A program made the position numbers and the translations under genes. Shown one piece after another: positions 1 through 8,290 of a stretch of 64,000 nt of DNA (the stretch's first letter is position 1; every line of letters begins with the position of its first letter). The DNA is taken from assembly GCF_014251235.1 (NCBI RefSeq), contig NZ_CP059181.1, positions 503,496-567,495 of the forward strand, read 5' to 3'. This DNA is from Blattabacterium cuenoti (lineage in GTDB: Bacteria > Bacteroidota > Bacteroidia > Flavobacteriales > Blattabacteriaceae). The notes beneath the pieces were generated by a model. That model did not search any database. It was not told the DNA's origin and was given only the letters and a program-made list of their open reading frames with translations.

Positions 1-182
1 AAAAAAAACAAAATAAAGGAATAATCAAACCAACAGAAGGAAAACAAAATAAAGGCATACCAAAAAGAACAGAAGGAAAACAAAATAAAGGAATAATCAA
101 ACCAACAGAAGGAAAACAAAATAAAGGAATAATCAAACCAACAGAAGGAAAACAAAATAAAGGAATAATTAATCCAAAATGA
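1..182 (+). CDS. 3' end of an unidentified gene encoding 12-residue tandem repeats
   Basis: A reading frame is open from the window edge (codons in phase with base 3) to a TGA at 180-182, which overlaps the rluD ATG at 179 as ATGA. The visible 59 residues are almost entirely tandem copies of the 12-residue unit GIIKPTEGKQNK, rich in Lys, Gln and Gly; one copy reads GIPKRTEGKQNK and the last is cut to GIINPK. Such a tail should be hydrophilic and unfolded. In flavobacteria the gene before an RluD-type synthase is often a PASTA-domain envelope protein, so this may be the tail of one; that is a guess from gene order, since no domain lies inside the window. The four-base overlap suggests translational coupling with rluD. 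Confidence 0.7.
   Translation, partial: KKQNKGIIKPTEGKQNKGIPKRTEGKQNKGIIKPTEGKQNKGIIKPTEGKQNKGIINPK
18..179 (+). repeat. 36-bp direct tandem repeat, about 4.5 copies
   Basis: Unit copies start at 18, 54, 90 and 126, with a partial copy at 162-179. Copies at 18, 90 and 126 are identical over 36 bases; the copy at 54 differs at several bases near its start. The unit is 12 codons, so copy-number change keeps the reading frame. The repeat may extend left of the window. Confidence 0.95.
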
Positions 183-1186
183 CTATAAAAAAATTTCAAT
201 TTTTTGCAAAAAAAAATCAATATTCCGTTAGAATTGATAAATTTTTAACACAGTCTATCCAAAATACAAGCAGAAATATAATTCAAAAAGCAACTGACTT
301 AGGAAAAGTATTAGTAAATAAATATCCCATCAAAAAAAATTATAAAATAAAACCTTTTGATATTGTGGAAGCTGAAATATATTATCCTTCTATTTTAGAT
401 CCAGAATATAAAAATATTTTAGCAGAAGAGATTTATTTAAATATTCATCATGAAGATGATGATATTCTTGTTATAAATAAAGGAGAAGGAATGGTCGTTC
501 ATCCAGGATATGGAAATAAAAGTGGAACACTTATTCATGGAATTAAATACTATTTAAAAAATAATGATAAATTATATAGATTTGGTTTAGTTCATCGAAT
601 AGATAAAGGAACAACAGGTTTACTTGTTTTAGCAAAAAATGAGTATGCACAAAAATATTTATTAAAACAATTTTTTTCTAAAACAATAAAAAGAACGTAT
701 TTAGCATTAGTATGGGGAGATTTACAGAAAAAAGAAGGAACAATAAGTGGTTTCATAGGAAGAGATCCTAAAAATAGAAAAAGAATGACTTTGAAGAAAA
801 AAAATTTTCCTAATGGAAAATTTTCCATAACTCATTACAAAGTTTTAGAACGTTTTAAATATATGACATTTGTTTCTTGCAATTTAGAAACAGGAAAAAA
901 ACATCAAATAAGAGTTCATTTCAAATTTTTAGGACATCCATTATTTAATGACTCAACATATGGTGGAAATAAAATACTTATGAAAAAAAAATTATCTAAT
1001 AATTATAGAATCTTTTTTCAAAAATGTTTCAATTTTTTAAATTCAAAAAGACATGCATTACATGCTGTTTCTCTTTCTTTAATTCATCCAAAGAATGATA
1101 AATTACACCTTTTTACATGTAGAATTCCTAAAGATTTAGAAGAAATACTACATTATTTAAGAAACAATTACAATAAAGTACCATGA
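179..1186 (+). CDS. rluD: RluA/RluD-family 23S rRNA pseudouridine synthase
   Basis: Converts specific uridines of 23S rRNA to pseudouridine, assisting late large-subunit assembly. An S4-like RNA-binding domain occupies residues about 15-75 and the catalytic domain about 85-320. The hallmark HRIDKGTTGLLVLAKN lies at 139-154, with Asp142 as the expected catalytic aspartate. The GKKHQIRVHF motif of the family follows near residue 240. At 335 aa it has the normal family length. The ATG at 179 overlaps the upstream stop, so the two are probably co-translated. Its 3' end overlaps the convergent mgtE by 19 bp. RluD rather than RluC is chosen from the typical flavobacterial neighbourhood; the exact target uridines are not provable here. 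Confidence 0.9.
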   Translation: MTIKKFQFFAKKNQYSVRIDKFLTQSIQNTSRNIIQKATDLGKVLVNKYPIKKNYKIKPFDIVEAEIYYPSILDPEYKNILAEEIYLNIHHEDDDILVINKGEGMVVHPGYGNKSGTLIHGIKYYLKNNDKLYRFGLVHRIDKGTTGLLVLAKNEYAQKYLLKQFFSKTIKRTYLALVWGDLQKKEGTISGFIGRDPKNRKRMTLKKKNFPNGKFSITHYKVLERFKYMTFVSCNLETGKKHQIRVHFKFLGHPLFNDSTYGGNKILMKKKLSNNYRIFFQKCFNFLNSKRHALHAVSLSLIHPKNDKLHLFTCRIPKDLEEILHYLRNNYNKVP

Positions 1187-2526
1187 AAAATAATATAAGA
1201 TATAGAGAAATATATAATTAAACCAATAACATCTACTAATGTAGCTACAAAAGGGGCAGAAGAACTTGCTGGATCCCCTCCAAATTTCTTAATAATAAAA
1301 GGCAACATAGAACCACTAAAAGTCCCCCATAAAACAACTCCTATTAAAGATAAAAAAACAGTTAATCCAACTAATAAACAATGAGGTCCATAATTAAAAA
1401 AATTAGCTTTATGCCAAGCTAAAATACGGATGAATCCTGTTAAACCTAAAATACAACCTAAAAAAAATCCACATATTATTTCTCGTCGTAAGACAATCCA
1501 CCAATCTTTTATTTTTACTTCTCCTAAAGCCATAGCCTGAATAATGAGACTAGAAGCTTGAGATCCACTATTTCCACCACTTGAAACAACTAGTGGAATA
1601 AATAAAGCTAAAACAATAGCTTTTTCTATTGCACTTGAAAAATATTGCATGACAGTTGTTGTCAACAACTCCCCTATAAATAATAAAATTAACCATCCTG
1701 CTCTTTTTTTCATTAATTTAAATAATGGAACATTTAAATAGGATTGATTTAAAGCCTCCATACCTGCCATTTTTTGTATATCTTCTCTATAATTTTCATT
1801 TGATACCCATAAAATATCATCTATAGTAACAATTCCAAGTAGAATCTTTTGATCATCTATAACGGGAAGAGAAACTCTATTATTCATAGAAAATATTTTT
1901 GTAGCTATTTCTTCAGTCTCTGTTACACTTAATGCTGCAGTATATTGTTTATCCATTATACTAGAAACTTTAGTAGTTGGATCTACTACTAATAATTCCT
2001 GTATTTTTATATCATCTATTAATTTTCCTTTTTTATTTATTATATATACAATTTCTATAACATCACTATTTTTTCCTTCTTTTCGTATATAATCCAAAAC
2101 TTCTTGTACACTCCAAGTTTCTTGTACAGCAAGATAATATGGAATCATAAGACGTCCTACACTATTTTCAGGATATCCTAAAGACACTAATGTTTTACAT
2201 TTCTCTTCTGGAGTCAAATATTTAATTAAATCTTTTAAAGATTTTTCTGGAAAATTTTCTAAAAAAGAAACACGATCGTCTATTGATAATTTGTTTAGAA
2301 AATCCATCATTCTAATTGAAGGAAGATTTTCTATTATTTTTTTCTGTACAGGAAAATCTAAAACTTTGAAAATAGAAGTAGCTTTATCTATTTCTAATAA
2401 AATAAATATTTCTATAACCTTATCCGGATAAGTTTGAATCAATTTGATTAAATAATTAATAGTTTGATTATTTAAAAAAATCTCATTAAAATTTTTTTCT
2501 AAAAAATTTTTATGGGGATTAAACAT
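1168..2526 (-). CDS. mgtE: Magnesium transporter MgtE
   Basis: Gated Mg2+ channel of the inner membrane. The 452-aa protein has the full family layout: an alpha-helical N domain (about 1-130), a CBS pair (about 135-255; the second has VSLPVIDDQKILLGIVTIDDIL), a connecting helix, then a C-terminal five-helix membrane domain (about 275-450). The pore segments are recognisable: LVVSSGGNSGSQASSLIIQA, and near the C-terminus DPASSSAPFVATLVDVIGL, where MgtE proteins carry the Mg2+-selective aspartate. Transcribed toward rluD with a 19-bp overlap at the 3' ends. Probably the main Mg2+ entry route, as no other Mg2+ importer is visible; the CNNM-type protein at 36.4-37.7 kb is usually linked to efflux or tolerance. 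Confidence 0.95.
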   Translation of the reverse strand: MFNPHKNFLEKNFNEIFLNNQTINYLIKLIQTYPDKVIEIFILLEIDKATSIFKVLDFPVQKKIIENLPSIRMMDFLNKLSIDDRVSFLENFPEKSLKDLIKYLTPEEKCKTLVSLGYPENSVGRLMIPYYLAVQETWSVQEVLDYIRKEGKNSDVIEIVYIINKKGKLIDDIKIQELLVVDPTTKVSSIMDKQYTAALSVTETEEIATKIFSMNNRVSLPVIDDQKILLGIVTIDDILWVSNENYREDIQKMAGMEALNQSYLNVPLFKLMKKRAGWLILLFIGELLTTTVMQYFSSAIEKAIVLALFIPLVVSSGGNSGSQASSLIIQAMALGEVKIKDWWIVLRREIICGFFLGCILGLTGFIRILAWHKANFFNYGPHCLLVGLTVFLSLIGVVLWGTFSGSMLPFIIKKFGGDPASSSAPFVATLVDVIGLIIYFSISYIIFHGTLL

Positions 2527-2629
2527 ATCTTTTTCCTTTATTAAAAGATAGAAAAAATTTTAATTTTACTTATTAATATTCTTATTAAGAATAGAATAAT
2601 TTAAAATTACGTAATAAATAAAATTCAAT

Positions 2630-5461
2630 ATGGAATATAATTTTCGTGAAATAGAAAAACGTTGGCAAATATTTTGGAAAAAAAAAAATATTTTCCAAAC
2701 AAAAAATTCTTTAAAAAAAAATCTATCTTCAAAATTTTATATTTTAAATATGTTTCCTTATCCTTCTGGTTATGGACTTCATGTAGGACATTGTTTAGGT
2801 TATATAGCTTCAGATATCTATGCTAGATATAAGAGAACAGAAGGTTGTAATGTACTTTACCCCATGGGTTTTGATTCTTTTGGACTACCTGCAGAACAAT
2901 ATGCAATTCAAACAGGAAAGAATCCTGATGAAACGACTCGAGATAATATAAAAAGATATAAAAATCAAATGGAAAAAATAGGGCTTTCATTTGATTGGAA
3001 AAATCAACTATGTACTAGTTCTACAGATTATTATCGTTGGACTCAATGGATGTTTATTCAAATTTTTGATTCTTGGTATGATAAAAATAGTGATAAAGCT
3101 AAACCTATAAATCTTTTAATTGAAGAATTCAATAAAAATGGAAATTTATGTGTTAATCCAAGTAGTAGTAATAACAAAATTACTAATTTTAAATTTAATT
3201 CTCAAATGTGGAAAGAATTTAATTCTTACAAAAAAGAATCTATTCTTTCAAATTATCGTTTAGCTTTTTTATGTAAAAATACAGTTAATTGGTGTCCAGA
3301 ATTAGGTACAGTTTTAGCTAATGATGAAATTAAGAATGGGAAAAGTCAAAGGGGAGGATTTCCTATTTATAAAAAAAAAATGTTACAATGGCATATAAGA
3401 ATTTCTTCTTATGCAGAAAGACTTTTAAAAGGGTTAGATGATATTGAATGTTCTGAATCTTTAAAAAAAATTCAATACAATTGGATAGGAAAAAAGTCAG
3501 GAATTTCTATTTATTTAGATCTTTTTTTTCATATAAATGGAATTAAAAAAATAGAAATTTTTCTTGAACGTCCAGAAATTATATTTGGTATGACTTTTAT
3601 CATATTATCTACAGATCATCCATTTTCGGAAAAAATATCTCTTTTATACCAAAAAGAAAAAGTTAAATCGTTTTGCGAACAAAGTTCTCTTATAGAAAAA
3701 GAGAAAAGTATTTCTGGTATTTTCACAGGAAATTATATTTTTCATCCTTTTATTAAAAATAAAAAAATACCAATTTATATTAGTGATAATTTTTATGTAG
3801 ATAATCAAACTAGATCGACGATAGGAATTCCTGGTCATGAAAACATATGTCAAACATTTGCTAAAAAATTTCATTTAGACATAATAGATGTATTAACAAC
3901 CAACAATAATGAAAAAAAAGAAAAAACTTTTATTAATTCTTATTTTCTAAATGGATTAAATATAAAAGAAGCTAGAAAAAAAATTATCCTAATTTTAGAA
4001 AAAAAGAAAATAGGATTTCAAAAGAATAGTTATAAATTACGTGATGCTATTTTCTCAAGACAAAGATATTGGGGGGAACCAATTCCTATTTATTATAAGA
4101 GAAATCATATACCAAATCCAATACCTATAGAAAATCTTCCTCTAATTTTACCTAAAATAAATAATTATCATCCAAAAAATGGAAAATCTCCATTAGTAAG
4201 AGTAAATAATTGGGCTTGGGACGAAAAAAACAAGAAAATAGTATCCAATACTCTTATTGATAATCAATCTATTTTTCCAATAGAGACTAATACAATGCCT
4301 AGTTGGGCTGGATCAAGTTGGTATTTTCTTCGTTATATGGATGTTAATAATTCTCATTTTTTTTTATCTAAAAGAAAAGAAAAATATTGGATTAACGTAG
4401 ACCTATATATAGGAGGATCTGAACATTCTACAGGTCATTTAATTTATGCAAGATTTTGGAATAAATTTTTAAAAGATAGAGGATGGATTAAATCAGAAGA
4501 GCCTTTTCAAAGAATATTAAATCAAGGAATGATTCTAAGTCATTCTGTATCTATACTAAAAATTATTGGAAAAAATATATTTGTATCTTTTGGATTAAGG
4601 AACAATAGAAAAAAATTTCATGATTCTTTTCAAGAAGTATATGTAGATATTTCTTTAATTGATCATAATAATGAATTGAATATAAATAAATTCAAAAAAT
4701 GGAGATCAGAATACTACCATGCAGAATTTGTTTTAGAAAAGGGTGTTTTTTTGTGTAAGAAAAAATTAGAGAAAATGTCGAAATCTAAATATAATGTAAT
4801 CACTCCAGATACAATCTATAAAAAATTCGGATCCGATGTATTTCGTGTATATGAAATGTTTCTTGGTCCAATTATGGTATCAAAACCATGGAATGACGAA
4901 AAAATTAATGGAATAAAAAATTTTCTAAATAAATTATGGCGTTTATTTCATAATAACAATAATCAAACATTTTATATCAGTAATAATACTCCAACTTTTA
5001 AAGAACTAAAAATTTTACATTTCACAATTAAAAAATTAAAAGAAAAAATAAATTCATTTTCCTTTAATACATCTATTAGTTATCTAATGATTATGGTAAA
5101 TAAATTAATTATTCTAAAATGTAATAAAAGAAAAATATTGGAACCTTTGGTTCAATTATTAGCTCCATTTACCCCACATATTTCAGAAGAAATATGGATG
5201 AAATTAGGTAAAAAAAAATCAATTTTATTTTATTCCTTTCCTAATTTTGATCAAAAATATTTATTAGAAAATAAAATAACATATCCAATTATGTTAAATG
5301 GAAAATTTAAATTTACAGAAACGTTTGAAGTTTCTTTAAAAAAGAAAGAAATAGAAAAAAAAATACTAAATCATATTAAAGTAAAGATCTTTTTAAAAGA
5401 AAAAAAATTGAAAAAAATAATTATTATTCAAAATAAAATAATAAATATTATAGGAAAATAA
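2630..5461 (+). CDS. leuS: Leucyl-tRNA synthetase with a degraded editing site
   Basis: Class I synthetase charging tRNA-Leu. HVGH (the HIGH signature) is at residues 51-54 and KMSKS at 715-719, so the aminoacylation core looks intact. The 943-aa length includes the insertion after residue 145 typical of Bacteroidetes LeuRS. The CP1 editing domain is present (about 280-460) but its signatures are lost: the usual TTRPDT threonine-rich peptide reads LERPEI (312-317), and the PAHDxxD motif reads PGHENIC (401-407), so the position of the essential editing aspartate (E. coli Asp345) is Cys407. The protein therefore probably charges leucine normally but cannot remove misacylated norvaline or isoleucine. 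ATG at 2630 is the first start after a 103-bp spacer. Confidence 0.97.
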   Translation: MEYNFREIEKRWQIFWKKKNIFQTKNSLKKNLSSKFYILNMFPYPSGYGLHVGHCLGYIASDIYARYKRTEGCNVLYPMGFDSFGLPAEQYAIQTGKNPDETTRDNIKRYKNQMEKIGLSFDWKNQLCTSSTDYYRWTQWMFIQIFDSWYDKNSDKAKPINLLIEEFNKNGNLCVNPSSSNNKITNFKFNSQMWKEFNSYKKESILSNYRLAFLCKNTVNWCPELGTVLANDEIKNGKSQRGGFPIYKKKMLQWHIRISSYAERLLKGLDDIECSESLKKIQYNWIGKKSGISIYLDLFFHINGIKKIEIFLERPEIIFGMTFIILSTDHPFSEKISLLYQKEKVKSFCEQSSLIEKEKSISGIFTGNYIFHPFIKNKKIPIYISDNFYVDNQTRSTIGIPGHENICQTFAKKFHLDIIDVLTTNNNEKKEKTFINSYFLNGLNIKEARKKIILILEKKKIGFQKNSYKLRDAIFSRQRYWGEPIPIYYKRNHIPNPIPIENLPLILPKINNYHPKNGKSPLVRVNNWAWDEKNKKIVSNTLIDNQSIFPIETNTMPSWAGSSWYFLRYMDVNNSHFFLSKRKEKYWINVDLYIGGSEHSTGHLIYARFWNKFLKDRGWIKSEEPFQRILNQGMILSHSVSILKIIGKNIFVSFGLRNNRKKFHDSFQEVYVDISLIDHNNELNINKFKKWRSEYYHAEFVLEKGVFLCKKKLEKMSKSKYNVITPDTIYKKFGSDVFRVYEMFLGPIMVSKPWNDEKINGIKNFLNKLWRLFHNNNNQTFYISNNTPTFKELKILHFTIKKLKEKINSFSFNTSISYLMIMVNKLIILKCNKRKILEPLVQLLAPFTPHISEEIWMKLGKKKSILFYSFPNFDQKYLLENKITYPIMLNGKFKFTETFEVSLKKKEIEKKILNHIKVKIFLKEKKLKKIIIIQNKIINIIGK

Positions 5462-5496
5462 TTTTTTTAATGGATCTTCAATTACATATATTTATG

Positions 5497-5504
5497 TAGA
5501 TTTG
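5497..5504 (+). promoter_or_regulatory. Candidate -7 box for gdhA
   Basis: TAGATTTG matches the Bacteroidetes -7 consensus TAnnTTTG, about 60 bases before the gdhA ATG. No clear TTTG at the -33 distance is seen, so support is partial. Confidence 0.3.
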
Positions 5505-5563
5505 TATGACATTCAACCGTCTTTTTGAAATTTTTTTCATTTATGTTATAAAAAATTTTCTTT

Positions 5564-6991
5564 ATGTCAAGAAAAAATAAAAATAATACGTATAGTTTTT
5601 TTAATTGTATAGAAAAAAATTTTGATAAAGCGACTAAATACCTTTCTATTAAGAAAGGTTTTTCTGGCATTTTAGAACAAATTAAAGCTTGTAATTCTAT
5701 ATATAGCATGCATTTCCCTGTAAAAATAGGAGAAAAAATAAAAGTCATTGAAGCATACAGGGTTCAGCATTCGCATCATAAATTACCATGTAAAGGTGGA
5801 ATTAGATATAGTACAAAAGTCAATCAAGATGAAATAATGACTCTATCCGCATTGATGACTTATAAATGTGCTATAGTAGATGTTCCATTTGGAGGAGCTA
5901 AAGGAGGTATTAAAATAGATCCACAAGTTATTTCTGTAGAAGAAATGGAAAAAATAACCCGTCGTTATACTTCTGAATTAATAAAAAAAAATTTTATAGG
6001 TCCAGGAATAGATGTTCCAGCTCCTGATTATGGTAGTGGAGAAAGAGAAATGAGTTGGATTTTTGATACTTTCTTATCTATTAGTTCCGGAGAAGTTAAT
6101 GCTTTAGCTTGTGTTACAGGTAAACCTATTTCTCAAGGGGGGGTTAGGGGAAGAAAAGAAGCCACAGGATTAGGTGTTTTTTATGGAATTAGAGAATTAT
6201 GTAAAATGAAGGAATATATGTTATCAATTGGACTAAATGCAGGTTTATATGGAAAAAAAGTTATCATTCAAGGATTAGGAAATGTAGGTTTTCATGCAGC
6301 TAAATTTTTTCATGAAGCAGGAGCTGTTATTGTAGCTTTAGCCGAAAGAGAAGGAGCCATTTATAATGAAAATGGATTAAATGTATCTAATGTTATTTTA
6401 CATTTAAAGAACACTGGATCTATATTAAATTATCCAGAATCAAAAAATATAGAAAATACAGAAAAAGCTCTAGAATTAGAATGTGATATACTTATACCAG
6501 CTGCATTAGAAAATGTTATACATAAAAATAATGCTAATCACATTAAAGCGAAAATTATAGGGGAAGCAGCTAATGGTCCTGTTACTCCTGAAGCTGATGA
6601 AATTCTAGAAAAAAAAGGTATTGTTGTCGTTCCGGATATTTATTTAAACGCTGGGGGTGTTACCGTATCTTATTTCGAATGGTTAAAGAATTTGAGTCAT
6701 GTCCGTTATGGTCGTATGGGAAAACGTTTTAGTGAAAATATGAATGCAGAACTTATACAATCAATAGAAACTGTTTGTAGAAAAAAAATTCCAATAAGAG
6801 AAGAAAATTTAAGAGGACCAAAAGAAATCGATTTAATTCGTAGTGGATTAGAAGATACAATGATCAGTGGATTTCATAAAATTCTAGATATAAAAAAATC
6901 TTTTGGAATTGAAAGTCTTCGTACGGCTGCATTTGTTCTTTCTATAAAGAAAATCATAAATTCTTATGAAAAATTAGGCATTTTTCCATGA
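5564..6991 (+). CDS. gdhA: Glutamate dehydrogenase (Glu/Leu/Phe/Val dehydrogenase family)
   Basis: Interconverts 2-oxoglutarate plus ammonia and glutamate. Substrate-binding Lys77 is in the motif PCKGGIRY (75-82); the catalytic lysine is in PFGGAKGG (108-115, Lys113). A Rossmann coenzyme site with GLGNVGFHAAKFF follows near 235. At 475 aa the protein resembles the NAD-type enzymes of this family more than the classic 450-aa NADPH GdhA, so coenzyme choice is uncertain. In Blattabacterium, GDH is known to be the entry point for ammonia released from host urea, which fits its retention here. It has a probable own promoter upstream and overlaps pyrH by four bases (ATGA). A small hairpin (8-bp arms, 5640-5659) lies about 26 codons into the gene. 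Confidence 0.93.
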   Translation: MSRKNKNNTYSFFNCIEKNFDKATKYLSIKKGFSGILEQIKACNSIYSMHFPVKIGEKIKVIEAYRVQHSHHKLPCKGGIRYSTKVNQDEIMTLSALMTYKCAIVDVPFGGAKGGIKIDPQVISVEEMEKITRRYTSELIKKNFIGPGIDVPAPDYGSGEREMSWIFDTFLSISSGEVNALACVTGKPISQGGVRGRKEATGLGVFYGIRELCKMKEYMLSIGLNAGLYGKKVIIQGLGNVGFHAAKFFHEAGAVIVALAEREGAIYNENGLNVSNVILHLKNTGSILNYPESKNIENTEKALELECDILIPAALENVIHKNNANHIKAKIIGEAANGPVTPEADEILEKKGIVVVPDIYLNAGGVTVSYFEWLKNLSHVRYGRMGKRFSENMNAELIQSIETVCRKKIPIREENLRGPKEIDLIRSGLEDTMISGFHKILDIKKSFGIESLRTAAFVLSIKKIINSYEKLGIFP

Positions 6992-7704
6992 AGTACAAAA
7001 GATCATTGTTGAAATTAAGTGGAGAAGCTCTTATGGGAAAAAAAGAATTTGGTTTTCATTCTTCTTCACTTCAAAAATATGCTGAAGAAGTAAAAAAAGT
7101 TGTAGACATAGGAGGTCAAGTAGCTATAGTAATTGGAGGTGGTAATATTTTTAGAGGTTTATCTAATAAAAATATGAAAAAAAAAATGATAGGTCGTATA
7201 GGCGGAGATTATATGGGGATGTTAGCCACTGTTATAAATGGAATAGCTTTTCAAGCTTATTTAGAAAATTTAGGAATTTGTACGTCTATACAAACAGCAA
7301 TTAGAATGGATCAGATAGCTGAACCATTTGTAAAAGATAGAGCTATTCATCACCTTGAAAAGGGTAGAGTTGTAATATTTGTGGCAGGTTTGGGTAATCC
7401 TTATTTTACTACAGACACTGCAGCTGTTTTACGTGCTATGGAAATTAAAGCAGATGTTTTATTGAAAGGGACTAGAGTAGATGGAATTTATACAGATGAT
7501 CCAGAAAAAGATAAATATGCTAAAAAGCTTACAAGTATATCATTTGATATGGCTTATAAAATGGAAATAAAAGTAATGGATAAAACAGCCTTTATTTTGG
7601 GAAATGAAAATAATCTACCTATTATTATTTTTGATATAAATAAAAAAGGAAATTTAAAAAAAGTAATTTCTGGAGAAAAAATAGGAACTATTGTTTCCAA
7701 ATAA
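6988..7704 (+). CDS. pyrH: UMP kinase
   Basis: Phosphorylates UMP to UDP in the cytoplasm, feeding all pyrimidine nucleotides. The bacterial hexameric-type fold is evident: LLKLSGEALMG at the N-terminus, the glycine-rich IVIGGGNIFRG near residues 47-57, GLGNPYFTTDTAA near 134, and the LLKGTRVDGIYTDDP loop near 158. Length 238 aa is standard. It overlaps gdhA by four bases and frr follows closely, matching the widespread bacterial pyrH-frr pair. Co-transcription with gdhA looks likely. Confidence 0.97.
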   Translation: MKYKRSLLKLSGEALMGKKEFGFHSSSLQKYAEEVKKVVDIGGQVAIVIGGGNIFRGLSNKNMKKKMIGRIGGDYMGMLATVINGIAFQAYLENLGICTSIQTAIRMDQIAEPFVKDRAIHHLEKGRVVIFVAGLGNPYFTTDTAAVLRAMEIKADVLLKGTRVDGIYTDDPEKDKYAKKLTSISFDMAYKMEIKVMDKTAFILGNENNLPIIIFDINKKGNLKKVISGEKIGTIVSK

Positions 7705-7717
7705 AAAAAGTTATGTA

Positions 7718-8272
7718 ATGGATGAGTTAAATAAAGTTTTCATGTCTTGCAAAAAAAACATGAAAAAAATTTTGAACCAACTTCAAGAAGAAATTCATCG
7801 TATGAGATTAGGTAGTCAATCCATCCTTTCTATTTTAGAAAATATAAGAGTTAAATGTTATGGGACTTTCTTACCCATGATTGAAATATCTACAATAAAC
7901 ATTGTTGATCATATGAATCTTACCATTGAACCTTGGGATCGTACGCTTATATCAAACATAGATAAAGCAGTGATAGATGCAAATCTAGGTTTTATGCCAA
8001 CTAATAAAGGAAATTTATTATATATTCATCTTCCAATTCTTACGGAAGAAAGTAGAATAAATTTGATGAAAAGAATCAAAACAAAAATAGAAAAATCCAA
8101 AATATTAATAAGAACAGTACGAAAAAAAAATAATCAATCTATAAAACAATTAAAATTATCTGATGATTTATCAAAAATAGGAGAAAATCATATACAAAAA
8201 ACAACAAAAGAGTATATTCAAAAGATTGAAATTCTTTTTCATGAAAAAGAAAAAGAAATATTAAATATATAA
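7718..8272 (+). CDS. frr: Ribosome recycling factor
   Basis: Splits post-termination ribosomes together with EF-G. From the ATG at 7718 the protein is 184 aa, the family norm. An in-frame TTG at 7691 would add nine residues and overlap pyrH, and is judged less likely because homologues start at the MDEL-type position. Helical domain I includes EEIHRMRLGSQS and ILENIRVKCYG; domain II carries IEPWDRTLISNIDKAV and a loop ending LGFMPTNKGN. The C-terminal helix bundle is lysine-rich, as elsewhere in this genome. Placed 13 bases after pyrH. Confidence 0.95.
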   Translation: MDELNKVFMSCKKNMKKILNQLQEEIHRMRLGSQSILSILENIRVKCYGTFLPMIEISTINIVDHMNLTIEPWDRTLISNIDKAVIDANLGFMPTNKGNLLYIHLPILTEESRINLMKRIKTKIEKSKILIRTVRKKNNQSIKQLKLSDDLSKIGENHIQKTTKEYIQKIEILFHEKEKEILNI

Positions 8273-8290
8273 CTAATTACTTTACTATTC

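Noticed and set aside
18-179. Possible CRISPR array from 36-bp repeats
   Set aside because: Repeats are directly adjacent with no spacers and form an open, translated frame ending at rluD; they are coding tandem repeats.
5482-5748. 88-codon open frame on the minus strand over the gdhA start
   Set aside because: It is antisense to the conserved N-terminal region of gdhA, has no recognisable features and only exists because of A/T-rich codon mirrors.
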